Assembly: GCF_004362045.1 (NCBI RefSeq)
Contig: NZ_SNWX01000003.1
Span: 146,563-210,562 of the forward strand
Source of the DNA: Halanaerobium saccharolyticum
GTDB taxonomy: Bacteria; Bacillota; Halanaerobiia; Halanaerobiales; Halanaerobiaceae
DNA: 64,000 bases
Direction of reading: 5' to 3'
The notes below the pieces were generated by a model. The model did no database searches and had not been told where the DNA came from. It saw only the letters and a program-made list of their open reading frames with translations. Position 1 is the first letter of the stretch. Every line of letters starts with the position of its first letter. The position numbers were made by a program, and so were the translations under genes. Shown piece after piece: positions 7,712-16,693 of the stretch.

Positions 7712-9358
7712 ATGACAGAAGCGTTATTAAATAATATTCTTCAGGTCAGCAAAAACGATTTTTCGCCGGCTAAGAGAAAGCAAATCCCCGGGAACAGCAG
7801 CAGAAGTTTTTCAGAGACGATGCAGGAGATTAATCAGCGGAATCAAAGCAGTCAAAAGAGTAATCTAGAAAATGATGACTCTGTTAAAGATAAATCTTCT
7901 TCACTCAGTGATCAGGAGTTTCTAAGTAAACTAAAAAAAATCCTTAGTAAAAACAATAAAGAAGTTCCTGCAGAATTACTGGCTCTGCTTCAGGGTGTTA
8001 GTTTGAGCAGTCAGCAGAAAGCAATGTTAGAACAGCTGATGCTTAATTTGCAAAATAATAATCTGGATGTTTCAGATCTCAAATCATTACTGGCAAAAAA
8101 TAGTAATGATCAAAACACAGTCAGTGCTGAGGAGACTCATCTTTTTAATCAGGATGGGAAGAGCGAAAATCCAGAATCTATGACTCTTAATCCTGGTCGC
8201 CTGGAAAAGCTGGCTTCATTATTAGAAACTGGAGACCAGAAGTTAACTGGAGTAGAGAATTCTAAATTGAAAGCAGAACTTGATCAACTTGCTAAAATGC
8301 TGATCAACTCAAATTCTGGCAAGTTTAAAAATCCAGAAGCTAAGCTTCAGCAGATTTTAGGTACTGAAAATCTGCCAAAAAAGTTAACAGAACTAGCTTC
8401 TCTTTTTAAGAAAAGTGATCTTAGTTTAGAAGATTTAACTGCAGTTTCTGAGCAGAAGGATTTAAAACTCCCTCTGTTAAGTCAGGCTCTTGCGTCAGAA
8501 AATCTAAACTTTAGTGAATTAGGAGAAACTTTCAATCTGGAAGATAAATCTTCAATTTTGGCAGAGCTTAGTGCTCAGTTAAAAGAAATGCTGGCTGCAG
8601 AAAAGAATAAAGTTAGTAATCAGAAGACAGCTGTTAATGTTGAGTTTAGTGATACTAATATTTTCACTTTAAACAGTGATTCTACCCTAAATTTCAGTTC
8701 AGGTGGAGAATTAGAGAGTAAAAATCAAAATAACTTTTTTGATTTAAAAAATTCTAATTTTGTGTTTGACTTTGATCCAGAAAATCAGAGTCTGGCTAAT
8801 AATTTAAATTCAGGAAACATCAGTCTGAATAATACTGCTAATTTAGCTGAAAATGCTAATTTGAGATCTCAGGTTGTCGAACAGTTTAGAGGTCAATATT
8901 CTCCAGAAACAAAAGAGATGCAGATTCAGTTAAAACCGGAATCACTCGGTAAAATTGATATCAGCCTTGCCTATGATAATCAAAAGTTAACAGGGAAAAT
9001 GCTGGTTGAGAGTGAGCTTGTTCGAGCTCAACTGGAAAACAGCCTCAAAGGGTTAAAGTCAGACCTACTAAAACAGGGAATTAATATCGAGCAGTTTAAA
9101 ATAGAAGTTGCCAAAAAAGCACCCCAGCAGGTAAGTAAACAGGATGAGTTTGCTTTTGATGATCAGGATGCTGCTTTTAGTGATGGAGAAACCGGTCAGA
9201 ATCAGGAATATGAACAGCGCCAGTTTTTTCAGGGACAGTACTATGTTCAAAGAAATACTGGCAATTCAAATCTAGATAGTGAAAACATAATTATGAGACA
9301 GCAGGAAATAATAAACAGAGCAGCTTTTTCTAACGAAAATCTTAATCTGCTTGCATAA
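7712..9358 (+). CDS. fliK: Flagellar hook-length control protein FliK
   Basis: A 548-residue secreted molecular ruler. Residues 1-370 are a low-complexity Ser/Asn/Leu/Gln-rich ruler region with no conserved motif. About 380-473 match the Flg_hook domain (KEMQIQLKPESLGKIDISLA) that switches FlhB export specificity once the hook has reached length. A polar tail of about 75 residues follows. AAAGGAGGTG precedes the ATG. It lies directly before flgD and flgE, the hook cap and hook genes it regulates. Confidence 0.9.
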   Translation: MTEALLNNILQVSKNDFSPAKRKQIPGNSSRSFSETMQEINQRNQSSQKSNLENDDSVKDKSSSLSDQEFLSKLKKILSKNNKEVPAELLALLQGVSLSSQQKAMLEQLMLNLQNNNLDVSDLKSLLAKNSNDQNTVSAEETHLFNQDGKSENPESMTLNPGRLEKLASLLETGDQKLTGVENSKLKAELDQLAKMLINSNSGKFKNPEAKLQQILGTENLPKKLTELASLFKKSDLSLEDLTAVSEQKDLKLPLLSQALASENLNFSELGETFNLEDKSSILAELSAQLKEMLAAEKNKVSNQKTAVNVEFSDTNIFTLNSDSTLNFSSGGELESKNQNNFFDLKNSNFVFDFDPENQSLANNLNSGNISLNNTANLAENANLRSQVVEQFRGQYSPETKEMQIQLKPESLGKIDISLAYDNQKLTGKMLVESELVRAQLENSLKGLKSDLLKQGINIEQFKIEVAKKAPQQVSKQDEFAFDDQDAAFSDGETGQNQEYEQRQFFQGQYYVQRNTGNSNLDSENIIMRQQEIINRAAFSNENLNLLA

Positions 9359-9371
9359 AGGAGGTAATTAA

Positions 9372-9803
9372 ATGCCAGATATTACGGGTGTAGCAGCATC
9401 TCAAAACACTCAATATGAACAGGAAACACAGAGAGAGAGTCTTGAGGGCAATAATGGTTTAGGTCAGGATGCATTTTTTAAGCTCTTAATTACTCAGCTT
9501 CAAAATCAGGATCCACTGAACCCTATGAAAGACAGAGAGTTTATTTCTCAGATGGCAGAATTTAGTTCCCTTGAGAAAACTGAAAAACTCTATTCTTTAT
9601 TGGAAGACAAATTAAGTTCTAATCGGGTGATTGATAACAGTAATTTAATTGGAAGAGAAATTACTGCCAATGTTGAAGGTGTTGAGCTTAAGGGAATTGT
9701 GGAAGCGGTTAAATCTTCCAATGATAAAGTATTAGCAGTACTGGATACAGGATCAGAGATTGAAATCAAGAATATTACTCAGGTTAAGAATGTCGAAGCT
9801 TAA
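9372..9803 (+). CDS. flgD: Flagellar hook cap protein FlgD
   Basis: A 143-residue hook scaffold. The conserved N-terminal segment (GQDAFFKLLITQLQNQDPLN, residues about 32-51) is the FlgD export and capping signature. The protein is short: it keeps the N-terminal region and a small beta portion but lacks the full Ig-like/tudor modules of enterobacterial FlgD (about 230 residues), as is common in Firmicutes. An AAAGGAGG SD precedes the ATG. Confidence 0.92.
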   Translation: MPDITGVAASQNTQYEQETQRESLEGNNGLGQDAFFKLLITQLQNQDPLNPMKDREFISQMAEFSSLEKTEKLYSLLEDKLSSNRVIDNSNLIGREITANVEGVELKGIVEAVKSSNDKVLAVLDTGSEIEIKNITQVKNVEA

Positions 9804-9823
9804 AGCAAAAAGAGGTGTTAAAT

Positions 9824-10219
9824 ATGGATAATAGATTACAGATCAAGCAGCCAATACAGCCTCTTCGTAAAACACAACAGCAGAATAAGCCTGCTCAGGA
9901 AAACAAAAAATCTGATTCTCCTTCTTTTAAAGATATACTGGGAGAAAAGTTAAATGGAAAAGAAAAATTATCATTTTCCAAACATGCACAGAAAAGAATC
10001 GACTCTCGTTCTATTCCGGTTTCTAAAACTGAAATTGATAAGCTAAATAGTGGAGTAGAAAAAGCTAGAGACAAAGGTGCAAGAGATTCGCTGGTAATGG
10101 TTAATAAGGTGGCTTATATTGTTAGTGTGGAAAACAACACAGTCGTAACAGCTGTAGATGAGGATAGTATGGACGATAATGTATTTACCAATATTGATAG
10201 TGCTGTGTTTATGAAATAA
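9824..10219 (+). CDS. Flagellar operon protein, TIGR02530 type
   Basis: A protein of 131 residues from the ATG at 9824. An upstream GTG at 9815 overlaps the SD (AAGAGGTG) and is unlikely to be the start. The N-terminus is a Gln/Lys-rich unstructured stretch. The C-terminal 95 residues (FSKHAQKRIDSRSI, then KARDKGARDSLVMV and VAYIVSVENNTVVTAVD) match the small protein found between flgD and flgE in Clostridia and Bacilli. Its function is unknown; the conserved location suggests a part in hook assembly or hook-protein export. Confidence 0.8.
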   Translation: MDNRLQIKQPIQPLRKTQQQNKPAQENKKSDSPSFKDILGEKLNGKEKLSFSKHAQKRIDSRSIPVSKTEIDKLNSGVEKARDKGARDSLVMVNKVAYIVSVENNTVVTAVDEDSMDDNVFTNIDSAVFMK

Positions 10220-10288
10220 AGATGTTTATCAAGCAATTAACTAATCATAAAAAGCAGAATAGAAGAAAATAGAGAATATGAGCAAGAC

Positions 10289-10321
10289 TTTAAGCTGAAA
10301 AATTATAACATTTAGCTTAAA
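10289..10321 (+). other. Hairpin upstream of the flgE leader element
   Basis: TTTAAGCT (10289-10296) pairs exactly with AGCTTAAA (10314-10321) around a 17-nt loop. It abuts the three-way-junction candidate that follows and lies in the 192-bp gap before flgE. There is no T-run. It could be part of a larger leader RNA or an RNA processing signal. Confidence 0.35.
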
Positions 10322-10387
10322 ATCGGATATGAGCTGGACCTTTTTCAGGAAGCTCTGTTCTGCTGTCGATAACAGTGGAACTCCGAT
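10322..10387 (+). ncRNA. Candidate structured leader RNA before flgE (element A)
   Basis: A compact three-way junction can be drawn. The closing stem is ATCGGA (10322-10327) with TCCGAT (10382-10387). Arm 1 is GAGCT (10331-10335) with AGCTC (10351-10355), plus an inner CCT/AGG stem and an asymmetric internal loop carrying GGA. Arm 2 is GTTC (10357-10360) with GAAC (10378-10381) enclosing CTGT/ACAG. It ends just before the flgE SD. A similar element occurs before flgG (28776-28843). It matches no riboswitch class I recognise; GGA motifs could also suit a CsrA-like protein. Confidence 0.45.
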
Positions 10388-10411
10388 AAATACTGAAGGA
10401 GGAAAAATTAT

Positions 10412-12037
10412 ATGTTAAGATCGATGTATGCCGGTGTGTCAGGTTTGAACGCTCACCAGCAGATGATGGATGTAACAGGTAACAATATTTCTAATGTAAA
10501 TACAATTGGATTTAAAAGCAGCCGTGTTACTTTTAAGGAAATGTTAAGTCAGACTATTCAGGGTGCTTCTGCACCACAGGATAATCGTGCTGGTACTAAC
10601 CCACAGCAGGTTGGACTTGGTGTTGGGGTAGGAAGTATTGATAGTGATATGTCTTCTGGTAACCTGCAGTCAACTGGAAAAACATCTGATGTTGCAATTC
10701 AGGGTGATGGATTCTTTGTCTTGAGAGATGGCAACAATCAGGTTTATTCTCGAGCAGGAAACTTAAACTTTGATGAACAGGGTAGATTATATTCTTCCAG
10801 TACCGGAATGTTAGTTCAGGGCTGGATGGCAGATGCTAATGGTGATTATGGTGATTTTAATGCCCAGACTATTGATGATGTTACTTTAAAGCAGGAAATT
10901 AATGCTCAGGAAACTGACAGTGTTAGTTTTGGCAAAAATCTGGATGCTGATGCGACAAATACTCTGGATATACTGGAGCAGAATTTAGACTTGAGTGCAG
11001 GTGGTAATTCTGATACTCTGGAATTTTCATTAACACCTGTTGAAGGTCAGCATAATGTCTGGGATTTTACACTTTCAGGTGCAGAAATTACAACAAATAT
11101 TGCTGGTTCAGGCTCAAATAAAATTTCTGGAACTTTAATTACGGATAATGATGGTGAAGTAGTAACTTTTGAAACTAGTAGTGGTACAGACTTAACTTCT
11201 GGTTTTAATGTTAATTTAAATGGTTCATCAGTTACGATGGATGCATTAGTTGATTCTTCAGGGAGTTCAATTACAAATATCAATGATGGCTTTTTGATTG
11301 CTCAAAATGGAGACACAACTAAAAATGCTAATCTTGCTTTTGATCAAACAGCAGTCAGAAACATTGCTGTTGATGTTTTTGACAGTCAGGGAGCAAAACA
11401 CACAGTTAACCTTGAGTTAGAAAAAACTGCCAATAATGAATGGACAATTAATGAAAATGAAGTGGAAATTAACAATAATACGGTTACTAACGTTTTAGGT
11501 GGAAGTGACCATGTAATTTCTTTTGATAGTAATGGAAATATCGATGGTGGAGAAACTGTAGACTTGACTTTTACTCCTCCAGGACCAGGAACTTCACAGA
11601 CTGTGGAACTTAATTTCAGTGACATGACTCAATTCGCCGGTGATATGACCGCTAACTTTACCAATGTTAATGGTTATGCCTCTGGTGCTTTAGAGTCCTT
11701 TTCCTTTACTGAAACTGGAGATGTGGTTGGTTCTTACAGTAATGGTTTAACTCAGACTCTGGCTAAATTAGGATTAGCAAACTTTTCTAACCCTTCTGGT
11801 CTGCTGAGGCAGGAAGGAGTTTTCCAGACAACAAGTAACTCTGGAGATCCGGAATTAGGTGCTGCGGCTCAAGGTGGTTTTGGTTCCCTGGCTCCAGCAA
11901 CCCTGGAAATGTCAAATGCTAACCTTTCACAGGAGTTTACAAATATGATCACAGCTCAGAGAGGTTTTCAGGCTAACTCAAAGCTGATTACAACCTCAGA
12001 TGAAATGCTGCAGACATTGGTTAATCTAAAAAGATAA
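10412..12037 (+). CDS. flgE: Flagellar hook protein FlgE
   Basis: A 541-residue hook subunit. The N-terminus (MYAGVSGLNAHQQMMDVTGN, continuing NNISNVNTIGFKSSR) and the C-terminus (NMITAQRGFQANSKLI, then TSDEMLQTLVNLKR) are the conserved D0 helices. Between them lie the D1 region and a Thr/Ser/Asn/Asp-rich outer domain of about 300 residues that varies among species. Length is above the enteric form (about 400), reflecting the larger outer domain. GAAGGAGGA precedes the ATG, and a structured RNA candidate lies just upstream. Confidence 0.95.
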   Translation: MLRSMYAGVSGLNAHQQMMDVTGNNISNVNTIGFKSSRVTFKEMLSQTIQGASAPQDNRAGTNPQQVGLGVGVGSIDSDMSSGNLQSTGKTSDVAIQGDGFFVLRDGNNQVYSRAGNLNFDEQGRLYSSSTGMLVQGWMADANGDYGDFNAQTIDDVTLKQEINAQETDSVSFGKNLDADATNTLDILEQNLDLSAGGNSDTLEFSLTPVEGQHNVWDFTLSGAEITTNIAGSGSNKISGTLITDNDGEVVTFETSSGTDLTSGFNVNLNGSSVTMDALVDSSGSSITNINDGFLIAQNGDTTKNANLAFDQTAVRNIAVDVFDSQGAKHTVNLELEKTANNEWTINENEVEINNNTVTNVLGGSDHVISFDSNGNIDGGETVDLTFTPPGPGTSQTVELNFSDMTQFAGDMTANFTNVNGYASGALESFSFTETGDVVGSYSNGLTQTLAKLGLANFSNPSGLLRQEGVFQTTSNSGDPELGAAAQGGFGSLAPATLEMSNANLSQEFTNMITAQRGFQANSKLITTSDEMLQTLVNLKR

Positions 12038-12049
12038 CTTGATCTAAAT

Positions 12050-12086
12050 TGTCAGGCTGAAGTCTATTTTAGATTTCGGCCTGACA
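12050..12086 (+). other. Strong hairpin between flgE and flbD
   Basis: TGTCAGGC (12050-12057) pairs with GCCTGACA (12079-12086), and the interior continues with GAA/TTC and TCTA/TAGA separated by single mismatches. No T-run follows, so it is not a classic terminator. It probably protects the flgE mRNA 3' end or partly attenuates transcription into flbD-motAB. Confidence 0.5.
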
Positions 12087-12103
12087 GATAATAAAGGAAG
12101 TGT

Positions 12104-12316
12104 ATGATGATTAAATTGACCAGGACAAGTGGAAAAGAATTTGTATTAAATGCTGACTTGATAGTAGAGGTGCAGGAAACTCCAGACACCGTCATTACTC
12201 TGACTAATGGCAAGAAACTGCTTGTCAAAGATACAGCAGATGATATAATTAATAAAGTAGTTAATTTTAGACAGGAAATAATGGCTGGAATTTCTAGAAC
12301 AGGGGAGAGATCTTAA
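12104..12316 (+). CDS. flbD: Flagellar protein FlbD
   Basis: A 70-residue protein of the FlbD/SwrD family (MIKLTRTSGKEFVLNADLI). In Bacillus subtilis the SwrD protein encoded after flgE is reported to increase motor power. The gene keeps that place here, just before the stator genes. AAAGGAAG precedes tandem ATG codons (12104 and 12107). Its stop directly abuts the motA start, suggesting coupled expression. Confidence 0.85.
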   Translation: MMIKLTRTSGKEFVLNADLIVEVQETPDTVITLTNGKKLLVKDTADDIINKVVNFRQEIMAGISRTGERS

Positions 12317-13126
12317 ATGGATTTAGCGACAATAGTTGGATTAGTAGCAGGAGCAATAATATTTTCACTGGTAGCTATACTGGGTGGTAATGTAGTAATC
12401 TTTGTTAGTATGCAGTCTGCCCTGGTAGTTCTCGGTGGTACCCTGGCCGGTGTAATGATCAGTTATACTTTCCAAGATTTAAAAAATATACCCAATCTTT
12501 TAAGAGTTTCACTGCAGGATGACAAAATGGAGTCAGAACATGTAATCGAAAATTTAGTTAATTTTGCCGAAAAAGCGAGAAGAGAAGGGCTTTTAGCCTT
12601 AGAGGATGACGCAGCCGAAATGAATGATGAATTTTTACAAAAAGGAATTCAGCTGGTGGTTGATGGTACAGATCCAGAATTAGTTAAAAATATTCTGGAG
12701 ACCAAACTAACTTTTTTAGCAGAAAGACATGCAAAAGGTAGAGGTATTTTTGCAACAATGGGTCAGCTGGCACCTGCTTTTGGGATGATCGGTACCCTAA
12801 TTGGATTGGTTCAGATGTTAAGTCAGCTTGATGATCCAAATCAGCTTGGTTCAGGGATGGCTGTAGCTTTGATTACCACTTTATATGGTGCACTGCTTGC
12901 AAACTGGATATTTATCCCGCTTGCTAAAAACTTAGAAACTCAGAGTAATCATGAAATCCACGTTAAAGAAGTTATTATCGAAGGTATTCTATCAATACAG
13001 GCCGGTGAAAACCCGAGAATTGTAAGAGAAAAACTACATGCTTTCCTCTCAGAAGAAGAAAAAGAGGTAGTAGAAGCCAGAATTAACGAAACCGGAGAGG
13101 TGGGTGCTGTAGAAAATGCCTCGTAA
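12317..13126 (+). CDS. motA: Flagellar stator protein MotA/PomA
   Basis: A 269-residue stator subunit with four membrane helices: a pair near residues 4-52 and a second pair near 150-205, around a large cytoplasmic loop that contacts FliG. The N-terminus MDLATIVGLVAG resembles the sodium-type PomA start (MDLATLLGLIGG). GGGGAGAG precedes the ATG. The 3' end overlaps motB by 11 bp. Sodium drive is an inference from PomA likeness and a saline habitat. Confidence 0.92.
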   Translation: MDLATIVGLVAGAIIFSLVAILGGNVVIFVSMQSALVVLGGTLAGVMISYTFQDLKNIPNLLRVSLQDDKMESEHVIENLVNFAEKARREGLLALEDDAAEMNDEFLQKGIQLVVDGTDPELVKNILETKLTFLAERHAKGRGIFATMGQLAPAFGMIGTLIGLVQMLSQLDDPNQLGSGMAVALITTLYGALLANWIFIPLAKNLETQSNHEIHVKEVIIEGILSIQAGENPRIVREKLHAFLSEEEKEVVEARINETGEVGAVENAS

Positions 13127-13964
13127 AAATAGGAATAATAATAGTGGAGGCGATGATGGAGGTGGTTCCCCTGCCTGGATGACCACCTTTGGTGACATGA
13201 TGACCTTACTCTTAGTGTTTTTTGTACTCCTTTATTCTTTTTCTTCAATGGATGTAGAAAAATTCCAGGGTTTTATTTCAGCCCTGCAGAGTCAGCTTGG
13301 TATTTTAGATAGTGGTAAGACCATTACTGAAAATCCAAATATTGATGCAGGAACACTGGGACAGGACTATGCTCAGGCTCCTCAAAATATTCAGCAGATC
13401 ATGAGAGAATTAAATAATTATATACAAAGAAATAATTTGAGTGATCGAGTGAATGTTGAAAATAAAAGAAAAGGCCTTGTAATTAGCCTGACCGGAGAAA
13501 TATTATATCAACAGGGTAGGGCTGAGATAAGAGAACAGGGAAGAGAAGTTCTGGCTATGATTTCTGATATTCTAAAAGATATTCCCAATGATATTATGAT
13601 TGAAGGTCATACAGACAATGTGCCGATTAGAACTAATGAATTTCCTTCTAACTGGGAATTATCAACTGCAAGAGCTGTAAATGTAATTAAATTTTTGATT
13701 GAAGAGAGAAACTTTGATCCGGCCCGTCTTTCAGCTGCTGGCTACTCTGAATATAGACCTGTTGCAGATAATAGCACAGCTGCAGGAAGGGCAGAAAACA
13801 GAAGGGTCGAGGTGGTGGTCTTAAATTCCCAGTACACTCTAAATAGTGGGGCTAATGCAGAAGTGAATAATGCGGCAGATGAAGCAGAAACAAATAATCA
13901 AATTAATACTGAAAATGTTGACAGCACTGATAATGCTGGGGAAGGAGGAAATAGAGATGGCTGA
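13116..13964 (+). CDS. motB: Flagellar stator protein MotB/PomB
   Basis: A 282-residue stator subunit. One N-terminal membrane helix (about residues 21-42) carries the ion-binding aspartate, Asp27 in FGDMMTLLL. The C-terminal OmpA-like peptidoglycan-binding domain includes IEGHTDNVPI and ends with RRVEVVVL. The segment after the helix, FFVLLYSFSSMDVEKF, is closer to PomB than to proton-type MotB, so a sodium-driven motor is likely. A polar tail of about 45 residues follows and overlaps fliL. Confidence 0.92.
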   Translation: MPRKNRNNNSGGDDGGGSPAWMTTFGDMMTLLLVFFVLLYSFSSMDVEKFQGFISALQSQLGILDSGKTITENPNIDAGTLGQDYAQAPQNIQQIMRELNNYIQRNNLSDRVNVENKRKGLVISLTGEILYQQGRAEIREQGREVLAMISDILKDIPNDIMIEGHTDNVPIRTNEFPSNWELSTARAVNVIKFLIEERNFDPARLSAAGYSEYRPVADNSTAAGRAENRRVEVVVLNSQYTLNSGANAEVNNAADEAETNNQINTENVDSTDNAGEGGNRDG

Positions 13965-14412
13965 AGAAGGACAGATGAACTATAAAATGCTGGCCTTAAT
14001 TGTAGTATTAGTTATTATTATAACTGGGGTGGCAAGTTTTACATTTTTTACTTATTTTTCTGTTTCCAGTGATGATAAAAATAACGAAAAGGAAATTACC
14101 AGTATAGAAGATATCAGACCAACCTATAATGCTGGAGATTATACTGTGAATATTTCCAATAATAATCAAATAAATTTTGTTAGAGCCAGTATTGTTTTTG
14201 AACTTGAAAGTACAGAGATGGTAAAAGAACTGGATAAACGTTCAGCTCAAATTAGAGACAGAATCATTTCTACCTTAAGAGCACAGAACGAAGAAATTTT
14301 AAAAGAACCCGGTGCAAATACAATTAAAAAAATCGTAAAAGATAAAGTAAATGAAATCTTAATTTCCGGAAAAATTACAAATGTCTGGTTTACAGAACTG
14401 GTTGTCCAGTAG
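13957..14412 (+). CDS. fliL: Flagellar basal-body protein FliL
   Basis: A 151-residue, single-pass inner-membrane protein (helix about residues 11-34) with a periplasmic stomatin-like FliL domain. It supports stator function near MotAB. The ATG at 13957 has a good SD (GAAGGAGG) 10 bases upstream inside motB; a longer frame from 13870 adds residues unlike FliL and is rejected. It overlaps motB by 8 bp. Confidence 0.9.
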   Translation: MAEEGQMNYKMLALIVVLVIIITGVASFTFFTYFSVSSDDKNNEKEITSIEDIRPTYNAGDYTVNISNNNQINFVRASIVFELESTEMVKELDKRSAQIRDRIISTLRAQNEEILKEPGANTIKKIVKDKVNEILISGKITNVWFTELVVQ

Positions 14413-14424
14413 GGAGGATAAAAG

Positions 14425-15432
14425 ATGGCTGATGTACTAAATCAAAACGAAATAGACTCTCTGCTTTCTGCAATTAGTGATGGTAGTCTTGATGTAGAGG
14501 AAGCTAAAGAACAATCAGAAGAAAAAGAGATCAAAGATTATGATTTTAGAAGACCTGATAAGCTTTCTAAAGAGCAGATGCGTACTTTACAGATGATCCA
14601 CGAAAATTTATCTAGATTATTTACGACCACTTTATCCACTAAACTTCGCAGTATGGTTAATTTCGAAGTAGCCTCAATTGAACAGCTTTCGTATTCTGAG
14701 TTTATTCATTCCTTACCTGAACCAACAATTATTGGTATCAGTAATTTAGAACCTCTGGAAGGACAATTTATTTTTGAGATCAATCCCGAAATTGGTTTTG
14801 CAGTGATAGACCGACTTTTTGGTGGTTTTGGTAATCCGATTGATGATGTTCGTTCATTTACAGATATTGAACAGGTAGTAATTAAAAGAGTTATGAACTG
14901 GCTTTTAGAAGGTTTTAGTGAAGCCTGGGAAAATATTTCAGATTTAAAACCAAAGCTGCTTGAACTAGAATCAAATCCTCAGTTTACCCAGATTGTTCCT
15001 GATAGTGATATGACAATTATTATTACTCTTTCAGCGCGAATTGGTGGTAGTGAAGGGTTGATGAACATCTGCTTACCATATATTATGTTGGAGCCAATTG
15101 TAAGTAATTTGAATGCTCAATACTGGTTTTCAAGTACAAGAGAAAAACAGACTCCAGAACATATAGCAAAATTGCGTAAAAGATTAAATGAGGCTCTGGT
15201 TGAAGTTGATGCAGTTTTAGGCAGTACGGAAATCACAGTCGAAGATTTTCTTTATCTTCAAGCTGGAGATGTAATTCGTCTTGATAAAAAGGTTGAAGAA
15301 AATGCTGAACTTAAAATTGGCAGCAGAAGAAAATACGAAGCAGTTGTAGGTAATAAAAACAAACATAAAGCAGTACAAATAATTGGTGTAGCGGAAAACT
15401 TGTTAGAGGAGAGTGAAGACGATGACGAATGA
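14425..15432 (+). CDS. fliM: Flagellar motor switch protein FliM
   Basis: A 335-residue C-ring protein. Its N-terminal peptide ([13 protein letters not shown], residues 5-17) is the CheY-P docking helix. The middle CheC-like domain begins near [14 protein letters not shown] and contains the FliG-contacting loop region (LFGGFGNP). The C-terminal SpoA domain spans about 255-320. AGGGAGG precedes the ATG. It overlaps fliY, its C-ring partner. Confidence 0.95.
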   Translation: MADVLNQNEIDSLLSAISDGSLDVEEAKEQSEEKEIKDYDFRRPDKLSKEQMRTLQMIHENLSRLFTTTLSTKLRSMVNFEVASIEQLSYSEFIHSLPEPTIIGISNLEPLEGQFIFEINPEIGFAVIDRLFGGFGNPIDDVRSFTDIEQVVIKRVMNWLLEGFSEAWENISDLKPKLLELESNPQFTQIVPDSDMTIIITLSARIGGSEGLMNICLPYIMLEPIVSNLNAQYWFSSTREKQTPEHIAKLRKRLNEALVEVDAVLGSTEITVEDFLYLQAGDVIRLDKKVEENAELKIGSRRKYEAVVGNKNKHKAVQIIGVAENLLEESEDDDE

Positions 15433-16681
15433 TGGTAACTTTTTATCACAGGACGAAATAGACGCATTGATGAATGATGAGGATGAAGAATCTGCAGCAG
15501 AAAACGAAGCTGCTGATAATGAAGCAGATTTGTTTGATTTAAGTTCAGAAGAAATTGATGTTATTGGAGAAGTAAATAATATTGCTATGGGCTCTTCAGC
15601 TACAGCGCTCTCCACATTACTTGACGAAAAAGTAGATATTACAACTCCGGAGGTTGAAGTTCAAACTTTTAAGCAGTTAATTGAAGAATATGATCGGCCC
15701 TGTGTTTTAGTTAAGGTAGAATATGTAGAAGGAATTGAAGGTTTAAGTTTGCTTGTTATTGATACAGAAGATGCTGCAGTAATTGCAGATTTAATGATGG
15801 GTGGAGATGGTCTGGAAGGTATGGACCAGGAAATGCTAAATGAAATTTCCATTAGTGCTGTTGGAGAAGCCATGAATCAGATGATGGGTGCTGCTTCTAC
15901 GGCAATGTCTAATATTTTAGATGAACTGGTGAATATTTCTCCTCCCACAGCAGAATATATTGATCTGGATGATGTGATTGAAGAAGGTAGAGATTGGTTT
16001 GATCCGGAAGAAAAAATTGTTGTTACTTCTTTTAAATTAAAGGTTGGAGATGTAATTGACAGCAGCTTTAAACAGATTTCATCCTATAATTTTGTCAAAA
16101 ATCTGGCGGAATCACTTTTACATGCAGGTACAGGTTTAATGGATAATACGATAGATGAAGCGGAAATTGAGGAAGAAGTAAAAGAGGAAGTTGATACCTC
16201 AGTCAAAGAGGAATATCAGGAGGAGACTGCAGCAGGACCACAGAAATCTGCGGCTTTAAATACAGCTCAAGCTTCTTCTCGCGAGTCTCAGTCTAGTTCC
16301 AGACAGCAGCAGGCACCACAGCAGCGCAGACAGCCTCAAAATAGAAATATTGAACGCGAGGAAAAAGTTGATGTTCAGTCAGCACAGTTCCCCGAATTTG
16401 ATGAAGCTTCTACTCAACCGCTGCCAAACAATATGGAATTAATTAAAGATGTTCCCCTGGAAGTTACAGTACGCCTGGGTAAAACAGTAATGAAAATCAG
16501 GGATATCCTGGATCTGGGAGATGGTTCAATCATCGAACTGGATAAACTTGCAGGAGAACCAGTAGATTTACTGGTTAATGGTAAACTGGTAGCTAAGGGA
16601 GAGGTTGTTGTTATTGATGAGAACTTTGGTTTTAGAGTCAAGGATATTATTAGTCCCGCTGAACGCTTATCAAAGATATAG
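15422..16681 (+). CDS. fliY: Flagellar motor switch phosphatase FliY (FliN-type)
   Basis: A 419-residue switch protein. It has an N-terminal CheY-binding peptide ([11 protein letters not shown]). A CheC-like phosphatase domain follows with both active-site motifs DxxxExxN (in [10 protein letters not shown]) and SxxxExxN (in [10 protein letters not shown]) intact. A charged, Gln-rich linker leads to a C-terminal FliN/SpoA domain of about 80 residues. It should both build the C-ring and dephosphorylate CheY-P. The ATG at 15422 sits 10 nt after an AGAGGAG SD; the GTG at 15413 is too close to that SD. Confidence 0.92.
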   Translation: MTNDGNFLSQDEIDALMNDEDEESAAENEAADNEADLFDLSSEEIDVIGEVNNIAMGSSATALSTLLDEKVDITTPEVEVQTFKQLIEEYDRPCVLVKVEYVEGIEGLSLLVIDTEDAAVIADLMMGGDGLEGMDQEMLNEISISAVGEAMNQMMGAASTAMSNILDELVNISPPTAEYIDLDDVIEEGRDWFDPEEKIVVTSFKLKVGDVIDSSFKQISSYNFVKNLAESLLHAGTGLMDNTIDEAEIEEEVKEEVDTSVKEEYQEETAAGPQKSAALNTAQASSRESQSSSRQQQAPQQRRQPQNRNIEREEKVDVQSAQFPEFDEASTQPLPNNMELIKDVPLEVTVRLGKTVMKIRDILDLGDGSIIELDKLAGEPVDLLVNGKLVAKGEVVVIDENFGFRVKDIISPAERLSKI

Positions 16682-16693
16682 GTTGGTGATATA

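Noticed and set aside
10361..10389. GTCGATAA and CCGATAAA in element A as sigma-28 -10 boxes
   Set aside because: They resemble the GCCGATAA box of FliA promoters, but no TAAA-type -35 lies at the required 14-16 bp. Both also take part in the predicted RNA pairing.
13870..13956. Longer N-terminus for fliL
   Set aside because: The added 29 residues are an out-of-frame reading of the motB tail and lack an SD; the ATG at 13957 has a strong one.
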